A stretch of 64,000 nt of DNA, taken from assembly GCF_008642295.1 (NCBI RefSeq), contig NZ_CP029190.1, positions 2,576,001 through 2,640,000 on the forward strand, given 5' to 3'. The position numbers and the translations under genes were made by a program. The stretch comes from Streptomyces venezuelae (GTDB lineage Bacteria > Actinomycetota > Actinomycetes > Streptomycetales > Streptomycetaceae). Shown piece by piece: positions 40,284 through 48,066 of the stretch. The notes beneath the pieces are model-generated. The model was given only the letters and a program-made list of their open reading frames with translations, was not told the DNA's origin and ran no database searches. Numbering within the stretch: position 1 is the first letter of the stretch; every line of letters begins with the position of its first letter.

Positions 40284-40994
40284 TCACCCGGTCACCACCG
40301 GTTCGAGTTCGAGGCGGTGGGCGCTCAGCCACGCGTGGTAGGGCAGTTGGTCGGCGTACAGCTCGGCCAGGTGCGGATCGCCGAGCACCAGCTCGGTGAG
40401 GCTGCCGGTGCCGGCCGGCAGCCACTCCTCCTCCATGGTCCACCGGCCGGGTCCGGCGGCCGGCGGCAGCCCCGTGTGCATGGCGTACGAGGCGGCCACC
40501 TCCGCGGGCCGCACCGGCAGGTCGGCGGCGTCCAGCACCACCGGAACGGCGCCGGAGGCCATCCGGGCCAGCTCGAAGATCTCCCAGCAGTTGCCGAAGC
40601 CGATCGCTTCGGAGGTGCTCTCCCGTCCGCCGGCCCGGTGTGCGGCGATGACCTCGGCCGGGTCGCGGATGAGGAAGGTGTGCTGGATGCGCGAGGTGAA
40701 GCGGGTGTCCATGAGCAGGTCGGGGTGGCGGAGGGCGGTGCTGTCGGTGAAGAGGACCGGCCGGGCACCGGGCCGCTCGGCCCGTTCCAGTACGGATTCG
40801 AGCAGCGCGGTCGCGGTGCCGTACAGGCGGCCCTCGTGGCTGTACCTCCCGGTGAGCGCGAGCTTGGTGAACGGCTCGTGCAGCACGGTGAGGTCGCCGC
40901 GGTCGATCATCATCCGCTCGAAGCCGGTGGCCCGGCAGCCCGGCGGGCTCCACAGGGCGATCACCTGGAGACGATCGTGCATTAAATGGATCAT
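40284..40994 (-). CDS. Sulfotransferase-like protein with an early TTA codon
   Basis: The protein has 236 residues from ATG 40994 (MIHLMHDRL). It resembles the P-loop sulfotransferase-like family: the opening VIALWSPPGCRATGFERMM stands where the PAPS-binding loop is expected but is not a canonical P-loop, and FLIRDPAEVIAAH matches the RDP-type 3'-phosphate-binding block. It could sulfonate a hydroxyl on the peptide or act as a non-catalytic relative. The fourth codon is TTA, which depends on the bldA tRNA in Streptomyces. A start at ATG 40982 would avoid it but lacks a spaced ribosome-binding site. The gene follows the second MbtH gene closely and is probably in an operon with it. Confidence 0.72.
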   Translation of the reverse strand: MIHLMHDRLQVIALWSPPGCRATGFERMMIDRGDLTVLHEPFTKLALTGRYSHEGRLYGTATALLESVLERAERPGARPVLFTDSTALRHPDLLMDTRFTSRIQHTFLIRDPAEVIAAHRAGGRESTSEAIGFGNCWEIFELARMASGAVPVVLDAADLPVRPAEVAASYAMHTGLPPAAGPGRWTMEEEWLPAGTGSLTELVLGDPHLAELYADQLPYHAWLSAHRLELEPVVTG

Positions 40995-41010
40995 GGAAGG
41001 TGGCTCCCTG

Positions 41011-41244
41011 TCATGCCGCGCCCGCAACACCGCCGGCCGGCCGGTCCGAGTCCAGGGCCCGGCGCAGGCTCATCGGGCGCATGTCGGTCCAGTTCTCCTC
41101 GATCCAGGCGAGGCAGTCCTCCTTGGAGGCGGGGTCGCCGACCGACTGCCAGCCCGCCGGAATCTGCTGGTCACCCGGCCAGATCGAATACTGGTCCTCG
41201 TCGTTCACCACGATCCAGTAGGACTCGGCGGCGGCACTGGCCAT
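41011..41244 (-). CDS. MbtH-like protein (second copy)
   Basis: The protein has 77 residues (ATG 41244) with the full MbtH signature NDEDQYSIWPGDQQIPAGW and ENWTDMRPMSL, plus an Ala/Gly-rich tail not found in the first copy. It is 16 bp upstream of the sulfotransferase gene. It may serve a second NRPS elsewhere in the genome or one of the adenylation domains of the NRPS at 7427-23770. Confidence 0.93.
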   Translation of the reverse strand: MASAAAESYWIVVNDEDQYSIWPGDQQIPAGWQSVGDPASKEDCLAWIEENWTDMRPMSLRRALDSDRPAGGVAGAA

Positions 41245-41596
41245 GATCGCTTCTCCACGCGGGTCTCGGGGATATCCGAATTCGAACGGCGGCGCCGGAG
41301 CGCTGCCTTTCCACTCTCCAAACAACCAGCCGAAGGCTGCTGCGGACAACCGCCCGACCCCTGCGCACGGGGAACTTTGTCACCTCGGAGCACCGGGGCC
41401 CAGGGAATGTGTCAGCTCGTCCGCGGGCGGGCACCACCGCAGCTCACAGGGGGTTTCGCGGGTTCGGGAATCCTCGGCGAATTCAGTTGGCAACTAGCTG
41501 ACATAAACCCCCCACACCGCATGCCCATGGCAACGATCACGGTTAGATTCGCCTCCCACCAATACAACAGGGCGCGGCTCTGCGAGAGGGGGCCCG
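41245..41596. promoter_or_regulatory. Divergent promoter region between MbtH-2 and transaldolase-like genes
   Basis: This 352-bp stretch contains no convincing gene. It holds a small palindrome AGTTG-G-CAACT near 41485 and the run CCCCCCACAC near 41509, which also occurs just upstream of the PucR-type regulator gene near 46067. Promoter elements are not clear enough to assign. Confidence 0.4.
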
Positions 41597-42715
41597 ATGG
41601 ATCTGAGAACGAGGATGACCAGCAATCCCGCGAGACAGCTCGCCGCCGAAGGGGTGTCCCTCTGGCTGGACGGCGTGAACCGCCGTCAGGTGTCCTCCGG
41701 CGTCCTGGACCGGCTGGTCCGCGAGCTCGGCGTCACCGGTGCCACGTTCTCCTTCGGCGGCCTCACCGGCCCGGTCCACGGCTCCGCATACCGGGACCGG
41801 CTGGCCGATCTGGCGGCCTTCGGGGCCGGCCCGGAGGAGGCCGCCCGGGTTCTCGCCGCCGACGATCTGCGGGCGGTCTGCGATGCCCTGGACCCGGTGT
41901 GGCGGACCGGCCGGGGCACCGAGGGGCTGGTGTGCGCGGGGGTCGGCCAGACGCTGGATCCGGCCGCCGCGGTGGCCGAGGCCCGCTGGCTGCACTGGAT
42001 CGTGGACCGCCCCAATCTGCTGGTGCAGTTCCCCGCCGACCGGGTGGGCCTGGCCGCCCTGAGCCGCTGCCTGGCGGAGGGCATCGGGGCCGCCGCCGGA
42101 CCGGTCTTCACGGACCGCGGGTACCGGGAGGTGCTGACGGCCTGGTTCGACGGGCTGGAGGCGGCCCTCGCGGCGGGCCGCCCGCTGGACGGCCTCTCCT
42201 CCGCGATCCGGGTTCCGGTGGGCGCGGTGGATGCGGAGGTACTGGCGGCGCTGCCGGCCGGCACCCGGCCGGACGGGGTCGCGCAGGCGGTGTGCCGGCA
42301 GGCCGGTATCGCCGTGGCCCGGCTGGCCTTCACCGTCCACGAGCGGCTGTTCGAGGATCCGCGCTGGCCCCGGCTGGCCCGGGCCGGTGCCGTGCCGCCG
42401 CGGCTGGCGCTGGCGCTCGACGGGGCCTCGGTACCGGCCTCCGTGGGCGGGCTGGTGGCGGCCGGCACGGTGCACGTACTGACCGAGGACGGCCTGGAGC
42501 GGCTGGCCGAGGCGACCCTGCTGATGGAGGGCGACACCCTCTCCGGGCGCCATCTGAGCGCCCGGGACGATCTGGACCGGATCGAGGAACTGGGCGTTCG
42601 CTGGCCCGAGTTGGTGCGGAGCATGGAGGCGGCGGCACCGCCCCGGCAGTACTGGGAGTGGCGGGCGCTGGTGGCCGCGGTGGGCCGCGCACTGGCCGGC
42701 CCGGAGGGCAGGTGA
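41597..42715 (+). CDS. Transaldolase homologue lacking the catalytic lysine
   Basis: The protein has 372 residues. It is recognisable as a transaldolase of the long actinomycete type: GVSLWLDGVNRRQVSSG, then RPNLLVQFPADRVGLAALS in the position of the family's N-(V/L)-x-I-K-x-P-A-T block, where Lys forms the Schiff base. Here that residue is Gln144. The second conserved block near the C-terminus (PRPLWAST-like) is replaced by PPRLALALDGAS. So it is probably not a transaldolase in the chemical sense. It is divergent from the MbtH-2 gene and next to the chorismate enzyme, which makes a cluster role likely. It may bind a sugar phosphate, act as a lyase by another mechanism, or be a scaffold. Confidence 0.72.
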   Translation: MDLRTRMTSNPARQLAAEGVSLWLDGVNRRQVSSGVLDRLVRELGVTGATFSFGGLTGPVHGSAYRDRLADLAAFGAGPEEAARVLAADDLRAVCDALDPVWRTGRGTEGLVCAGVGQTLDPAAAVAEARWLHWIVDRPNLLVQFPADRVGLAALSRCLAEGIGAAAGPVFTDRGYREVLTAWFDGLEAALAAGRPLDGLSSAIRVPVGAVDAEVLAALPAGTRPDGVAQAVCRQAGIAVARLAFTVHERLFEDPRWPRLARAGAVPPRLALALDGASVPASVGGLVAAGTVHVLTEDGLERLAEATLLMEGDTLSGRHLSARDDLDRIEELGVRWPELVRSMEAAAPPRQYWEWRALVAAVGRALAGPEGR

Positions 42716-42747
42716 CCCCTGACGGCGGGTGGACCCTGACGGCGGGT

Positions 42748-42777
42748 GACCCCGGCCGGAGGTGCCCGGCCGGGGTC
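42748..42777. terminator. Bidirectional terminator between transaldolase-like and ADC synthase genes
   Basis: A perfect 12-bp stem (GACCCCGGCCGG/CCGGCCGGGGTC) with loop AGGTGC lies between the convergent stops. It is preceded by two tandem copies of CTGACGGCGGGTG. Confidence 0.75.
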
Positions 42778-42804
42778 GGAGCCCCCGTCAGTACTGCGGC
42801 GGCC

Positions 42805-44970
42805 TCAGCCGGAGAGCCCGGAGCCCACCGGCAGCTCGGCCCGGCCGGGGAATCCCTCCTCGGTCAGCCCCAGCAGCGGGGCGGACTTCACCGCGGTCTC
42901 CTCGAACTCGGCGGCCGGGTCGGACAGGGCCACGATCGCCCCGCCGATCCCGTACCGGACCCGGCCGGGGGTGAGCACCAGGGTGCGGATGACGATGGAG
43001 AGGTCACAGGCGCCGGAGAGCGAGAAGTAGCCGATGGCACCGGCGTAGATGCCCCGCGGCCCGGCCTCCAGCCGGTCGATGATCTGCATCGTACGGAGCT
43101 TGGGGGCGCCCGTCATGGAGCCGCCGGGGAAGGCCGACCGGACGCAGTCCACCGCGCTCAGGCCGGCCCGCAGCCGGGCGGTGACCGTGGACACCAGCTG
43201 GTGGACGGTGGCGTAGCTCTCGATCCGGAAGATGTCACCGGCCTCGACGCTGCCGGGCTCGGCACACCGGCCCAGGTCGTTGCGGACCAGGTCGACGATC
43301 ATCAGGTTCTCGGCGCGGTCCTTCTCGCAGGAGGCCAGCTCCCGGCGGATCTCCAGGTCCTCGGCCGCGGTCCGGCCGCGCGGCCGGGTGCCCTTGATGG
43401 GGCGGGACTCGGCGACGCCCTCGGCGTCCACCCGCAGGAACCGCTCGGGCGAGGTGCTGAGCACCTGGGTCCGGCCGAACTGGAGCAGCGCGGCGAACGG
43501 GGCCGGGTGACTGCGGCGCAGGGCCCGGTAGGTCTCCCAGGCGTCGGGGCTGCCGTCCGCCTCGGCGAGGTTGGTCAGGCACACCTCGTACGTCTCGCCG
43601 GCCGCGATCTCGGCCTGGCACTCCTCGATGAGGTCGAGGTAGGCGGACCGGTCGTGGCGCAGCCGCAGTCCGGTGAGCGGCTCCTGCCGGACCGGCCGGG
43701 GCAGCGGCGCGGGCTCGCCGGTCAGTGTGCGGGCGGTCCGGACCAGCCAGTCACGGGCAGCCTCCTCCTCGCCCCCCTCCGCAAGGGCGAGAAGGTAGGT
43801 GGTGCCGGTGTGGTGGTCGAGAACGACGGCGCGGTCGGCGAAGACCATGACGGCATCCGGGTCCTCGGCCCGGTGCACGGCCTCGCCCCCGCACTGGGCC
43901 TTGAGCTCGTAGCCGAGGTAGCCGACCCAGCCGAGGGCGAAGTCGAAGGGGAGTTGCGGGACTTCGGTCCGGCAGGAGCGCAGGTCGCGGTCGATCCAGT
44001 CGAGGAAGTCCTCGGCGACGAGCTGCTCGGGGACCCCGCCGGCCGAGTAGACCGAGACGGTGCCGCTGGTGACATCGGCCTTGGCCACGCGGGAGAGCGG
44101 GCCGGCCGCGTTGCCGAGGAAGGAGAACCGCCCGTCGGGGCCGTCGGCCCGGCTGCTGTCGAGCCAGAAGCCGTGCGGGCCGGAGCGGAACAGCCGGTCG
44201 TAGACGGCCTCGTCGTCCCAGCGGGTGGTCAGGATGTCGGCGAGCACCCGGAGCCGGCGGACGGGAGTGGCCTCGGCGGCCGTCGCCGGTGCCGTAGCCC
44301 CTGCCGGGGCGGCCGGGACCGGGGCGGCCGGGCGCGGCGCGGGCCGGCGACCGCCGTGCTGCACATGCTGCACGTGCCGCCCGTGCGCCGCGTGGTGCTC
44401 GACCACCAGCCGCCGGAAGTTGTCGATCAGTTCGTGCCCGTACGTGGTGGCGACCGACTCGGGGTGGAACTGCAGACCCCAGTGCGGCCGGGAGCGGTGG
44501 CGCAGGCCCATCACCACGCCGTCCGGGCTCCAGGCGGTGGCCTCCAGCTCGGCGGGCAGGTCGGCGACGGCCAGCGAGTGGTAGCGCACGACGTCGAAGG
44601 GGGAGGGCAGTCCGGCGAACAGGCCGCTGCCGTCGTGGATGACCGGGGAGATCCGGCCGTGGCGCGGCTCGGGGGCACGGACCACCCGGCCGCCGTGGGC
44701 CCGGGCCATGCCCTGGTGTCCCAGGCAGACGCCGAGCAGCGGCAGATCGCAGTGGTCCAGGATGTCGCGGCAGATGCCGAAGTCGGCCGCCCGGTCGGGG
44801 GTCCCCGGTCCCGGGGAGAGCACGACCGCGTCGAAGCCGTCGAGCAGACCCGGTCTCCAGGTCGTCTCGTCGTTGCGCAGGACCACCGGTTCGGTGCCGG
44901 TGACCTCGGTGATCTGGTGGAAGAGGTTGTAGGTGAAGCTGTCGTAGTTGTCGACGAGCAGGGTGCGCAC
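42805..44970 (-). CDS. pabAB: Aminodeoxychorismate synthase, fused PabA-PabB type
   Basis: The protein has 721 residues from a GTG start at 44970 (GAGGA site), where it begins RTLLVDNYDSFTYN. The N-terminal 200 residues are a class I glutamine amidotransferase with the nucleophile loop LGVCLGHQGMA and the His-Glu pair in LQFHPES. After a linker of about 60 residues comes the chorismate-binding domain, with SRPIKGTRPRG. The Lys in PIKGT marks ADC synthase rather than anthranilate synthase (PIAGT). It converts chorismate and glutamine to 4-amino-4-deoxychorismate, the precursor of p-aminobenzoate or p-aminophenylalanine. Neither the lyase nor a PapB/PapC pair is visible in this window. It is the second gene of an operon with the methyltransferase. 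Confidence 0.92.
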   Translation of the reverse strand: MRTLLVDNYDSFTYNLFHQITEVTGTEPVVLRNDETTWRPGLLDGFDAVVLSPGPGTPDRAADFGICRDILDHCDLPLLGVCLGHQGMARAHGGRVVRAPEPRHGRISPVIHDGSGLFAGLPSPFDVVRYHSLAVADLPAELEATAWSPDGVVMGLRHRSRPHWGLQFHPESVATTYGHELIDNFRRLVVEHHAAHGRHVQHVQHGGRRPAPRPAAPVPAAPAGATAPATAAEATPVRRLRVLADILTTRWDDEAVYDRLFRSGPHGFWLDSSRADGPDGRFSFLGNAAGPLSRVAKADVTSGTVSVYSAGGVPEQLVAEDFLDWIDRDLRSCRTEVPQLPFDFALGWVGYLGYELKAQCGGEAVHRAEDPDAVMVFADRAVVLDHHTGTTYLLALAEGGEEEAARDWLVRTARTLTGEPAPLPRPVRQEPLTGLRLRHDRSAYLDLIEECQAEIAAGETYEVCLTNLAEADGSPDAWETYRALRRSHPAPFAALLQFGRTQVLSTSPERFLRVDAEGVAESRPIKGTRPRGRTAAEDLEIRRELASCEKDRAENLMIVDLVRNDLGRCAEPGSVEAGDIFRIESYATVHQLVSTVTARLRAGLSAVDCVRSAFPGGSMTGAPKLRTMQIIDRLEAGPRGIYAGAIGYFSLSGACDLSIVIRTLVLTPGRVRYGIGGAIVALSDPAAEFEETAVKSAPLLGLTEEGFPGRAELPVGSGLSG

Positions 44971-45032
44971 GGCAGCAGTCCTCGCGGATGTAGAGGGGCG
45001 TAAGAGCTGAGGGCGGTGCGGGGGGTGGTGGG

Positions 45033-45797
45033 TCACCGGGCGGGCACGATCGCCATGAGGATGTGGTCCACCGGGAGGTCGTTCTCCCTCACCTGGCGGG
45101 TGACCAGGGTGAGCAGCTTGCGGCCGGTCTCGGCAGCGAGCTGCCGAAGGAGTTCCATGTCGCCGCGGGAGCTGAAGTGCAGCAGGGCCGAGCCGTTGGG
45201 GGTCAGCCACTCGCAGACCTCGGCGAGGTAGCGGCGGTGCACGGAGTAGCCGGGGTCCACATAGGCCTTGTCGTGCTCGGAGGCGTAGCGGTGGCCGGCC
45301 GGCGCAAGAACGTAGTTGGAGCTGAAGAAGATCAGGTCGAAACGTTCCTGCCGGTCGAGCCCCGAGAACAGGTCGCTGTGGACGGCCTGGACCCGGGCGG
45401 TGACCCCGTGGCGGTGGGCGTTCAGCCGGGCGTTGTCCACGGCGTGCGGGTTGATGTCCGCCGCGACCACCCGCCGGCAGCCGGCCAGGGCGCCCATCAC
45501 CGAGATCACACCGGTGCCGCAGCCGATCTCCAGCATGGAGCCGGAGCGGGGGGTCTCGACGGTGTCGGTCCAGCCGAGGAAGTCCAGGGCGATGGAGGTG
45601 CTGGGCGAGTAGACGGGGGCGAAGACCTCGTCCAGGAGGTCCCAGGTACGGCCCCGGAGCTCGAACTGGCTCGGCCGGTCGGCACGGGTGCGGGACTCGA
45701 CACTGCGCGCCAGCGAACGCTGGTAGTCGCGTACCTCATGGGTGGGGTAGGCGTGGGCGAGCGCGGTGGCGTCGGAAGCGACAGTGGCCTGGGACAT
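45033..45797 (-). CDS. SAM-dependent methyltransferase
   Basis: The protein has 254 residues starting at MSQATVASD (ATG 45797) behind a good AGGAGG site; a longer frame upstream is rejected. The Rossmann methyltransferase core is clear: SMLEIGCGTGVISVMG binds SAM, VVAADINPHAVDNAR is motif II, and DLIFFSSNYVLAP is motif IV in a HemK-like arrangement, although the NPPY of true HemK is absent. It is 62 bp upstream of the aminodeoxychorismate synthase gene and probably co-transcribed. It could N- or O-methylate a chorismate-derived amino acid or the peptide. Confidence 0.85.
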   Translation of the reverse strand: MSQATVASDATALAHAYPTHEVRDYQRSLARSVESRTRADRPSQFELRGRTWDLLDEVFAPVYSPSTSIALDFLGWTDTVETPRSGSMLEIGCGTGVISVMGALAGCRRVVAADINPHAVDNARLNAHRHGVTARVQAVHSDLFSGLDRQERFDLIFFSSNYVLAPAGHRYASEHDKAYVDPGYSVHRRYLAEVCEWLTPNGSALLHFSSRGDMELLRQLAAETGRKLLTLVTRQVRENDLPVDHILMAIVPAR

Positions 45798-46092
45798 GGT
45801 TCCCCCTCCTGGAATGTCACTCGAGAACTGGTCGAGTAGGCGTGCCAGGAAGTCTGCTGCGGGCACGAGCCGATGCAGAAGGTGAGCCCTCCACACAACA
45901 TGGGCCCCGGGGTGGTGTTCCGGCCACTGCCCCCTCCGCAGAATCGGATCAATGGCTTACAAAAGACCATGCAGACGGAATCTTCAACTCCTCTTTAACC
46001 ACGGCGTATTGACAATTGACCATGGAGAGTGAGGTCACCTAGATTTCCAGCCAGCGAGGTTGTGCACCCCCCACACGTGAGGAAACAACCCC
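45798..46092. promoter_or_regulatory. Divergent promoter region with a sigma-70-like promoter for the PucR-type gene
   Basis: For the rightward gene a consensus-like promoter is visible: -35 TTGACC at 46016-46021, an 18-bp spacer, and -10 TAGATT at 46040-46045, about 47 bp before the start codon. The stretch upstream (about 45955-46010) is AT-richer than its surroundings. CCCCCCACAC lies near 46067. The leftward methyltransferase gene has its AGGAGG site here too. Confidence 0.55.
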
Positions 46093-48066
46093 ATGGCATT
46101 AGATGCGCAGCCGACGCAGACCGGCATCCTGACTGTTCTGGAACTACTCGCCCGCGAGGCACCGGCCCGGGCCTTCGAGGGCCTCCTCGGCACGGCGGGC
46201 CACTCCGACGCGAGCCGCGCCCGGCACGAAGAGCTCGACCGGGCGCTGCGGCTCGCCGCCGACGTACGCGAACAACTGGGCCGCCGGCAGCAGCGGGAGG
46301 CCGTGCTCTCCGCCCTGGTGGACACCGCCCACGACCTCACCCTGCCCTACGACCTGGACGCCCTGCTCCGGGTGATCGCCCGCCGAGCGCGACTGCTGCT
46401 CAACCTGGACATGGCGTACATCAGCTTCCACGACGAGGAGACGGGCGACAGCTACGTCCGGACCGCGGACGGCCATGCCACCGCGCTGACCGTGGGCTTC
46501 CGGGTACCCGGCGGCTCGGGTCTGGGCAGTGCGGTCCGCCACAGCAGCGCCCCCTTCTGGAGCCCGGACTACCTGGCCGACGAGCGCGTCTCGCACCATT
46601 CCGTGATCGACGACGTGGTCCGCGCCGAAGGGCTGCGCGCCATCGTCGCCGTACCGCTGCGGCATCGCGGCTCCGCACTGGGCGTGCTCTACGCCGCCGA
46701 CCGCACCATCCGGCACTTCACCCCCGACGAGATCGCCCTGATGGCCTCGCTGGGCGACCTCGCCTCGGTGGCCATCGAGAAGACCCGGGTGCTCAGCCGG
46801 GCCCGGGCCGACATCGCCGACCTGGAGCGCTACACCTCCCAGGCCAAGTCCGACCTGGTCTCGGAGCGCCGGGCCAACGACGCGCACACGCGGATGACGG
46901 ACCTGCTGCTGGCCGGCGGCGATCTCGGCCAGCTGCTCGCAGTGGCCGCCGAAACCCTGGGCGGCACCGCCGCCGCACTCGACCCCGACGGCCGGGTGCT
47001 GTCCGCGACCGGGCCGCTTCCCCCCACGCTGCCCGGCCCGGAGGAGACTGCCAAGGCCGTCCTGGAAACCCATGTGGCCTGCCGGCCGGTGCAGTTCGCC
47101 CCGGACCTGTGGCTCGCCCCGGTCGCCGCCGGTACCGAATGCCTGGGCTGCGTCCTGCTGCACACCGCCGATCCGCTCTCCGACAGCGGGCTGCGGCTGC
47201 TGCGCCTGACCGCGGGCACCACCGGTGTGCTGATGCTGATGCACCGCAATACGGCGGTGGCCGAAAGCCAGGTGCGCGAGGAGTTCTTCGAGGACCTGCT
47301 GACGGTACCCGGCCGGCCGCCGGCCCAGCTCCGCGACCGGGCCCGCCGGCTCGGCCTCGACGTGGAACGCCCGTACGCCGTGGCGGTCATCCGCCCCGAG
47401 GGCGGCTCGCAGGGCCGGGCGGTGGTGTGGGCCTCGTCCTACGCACTGCGGGCCGGCGGCCTCTCCACCGTACGGGGCGGCTGCCTCACCCTGCTGCTGC
47501 CCTCCGACAACCCGGGGGCGACCGCCCGCCAGGTGTCCGACGAGCTGTCCCCGCTGCTCGGCCACCCGGTGACGGTGGGTGCGGCCGGGCCCACCACGGG
47601 TCTGGCGGACGTCGAACCCGCGCACGCCGAGGCGCTCCGCTGTCTGGGCGCACTCACCGCACTGGGCAGCACCGGCACCACGGCCGCCGCCAACGAACTC
47701 GGCTTCCTCGGGCTGCTGCTCGGAGACAACCACAGCGTCGGCGGCTATATCGCCGACACCATCGGTCCGGTCATCGACTACGACAGTCACCGGTTCACCA
47801 ACCTGGTGCAGACCCTGGAGGCCTATTTCGAGTCCGGCAGCAGCCCCACCCATGCCGCCGAGACCCTGCACGTCCACCCCAACACGGTCTCCCGGCGGCT
47901 GGAGCGGATCACCGCCCTGCTGGGCGAGGACTGGCAGGAGCCGGCCCGCGCCCTGGAGGTGCAGCTCGCACTCCGGCTGCACCGCACCCGTGACACCCTC
48001 CGGCCGGACGGGCCGGCCCCGGTGACGGGCGAGAACGCTCACGCGGACCGTCTGGGTGCGCCGTAG
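46093..48066 (+). CDS. GAF domain / PucR-type helix-turn-helix regulator
   Basis: The protein has 657 residues. A GAF domain (about 90-235; LRVIARRARLLLNLDMAYIS, RAIVAVPLRHRGSALGVLY) is followed by a linker with coiled-coil character, a middle region, and a C-terminal PucR/CdaR-type HTH (AAETLHVHPNTVSRRLERI). These regulators sense a small molecule through GAF and bind DNA through the terminal HTH. Its position, divergent from the methyltransferase/ADC synthase operon, suggests control of that operon or of the cluster edge. Its 3' end overlaps the convergent transposase-like gene by 28 bp. Confidence 0.88.
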   Translation: MALDAQPTQTGILTVLELLAREAPARAFEGLLGTAGHSDASRARHEELDRALRLAADVREQLGRRQQREAVLSALVDTAHDLTLPYDLDALLRVIARRARLLLNLDMAYISFHDEETGDSYVRTADGHATALTVGFRVPGGSGLGSAVRHSSAPFWSPDYLADERVSHHSVIDDVVRAEGLRAIVAVPLRHRGSALGVLYAADRTIRHFTPDEIALMASLGDLASVAIEKTRVLSRARADIADLERYTSQAKSDLVSERRANDAHTRMTDLLLAGGDLGQLLAVAAETLGGTAAALDPDGRVLSATGPLPPTLPGPEETAKAVLETHVACRPVQFAPDLWLAPVAAGTECLGCVLLHTADPLSDSGLRLLRLTAGTTGVLMLMHRNTAVAESQVREEFFEDLLTVPGRPPAQLRDRARRLGLDVERPYAVAVIRPEGGSQGRAVVWASSYALRAGGLSTVRGGCLTLLLPSDNPGATARQVSDELSPLLGHPVTVGAAGPTTGLADVEPAHAEALRCLGALTALGSTGTTAAANELGFLGLLLGDNHSVGGYIADTIGPVIDYDSHRFTNLVQTLEAYFESGSSPTHAAETLHVHPNTVSRRLERITALLGEDWQEPARALEVQLALRLHRTRDTLRPDGPAPVTGENAHADRLGAP

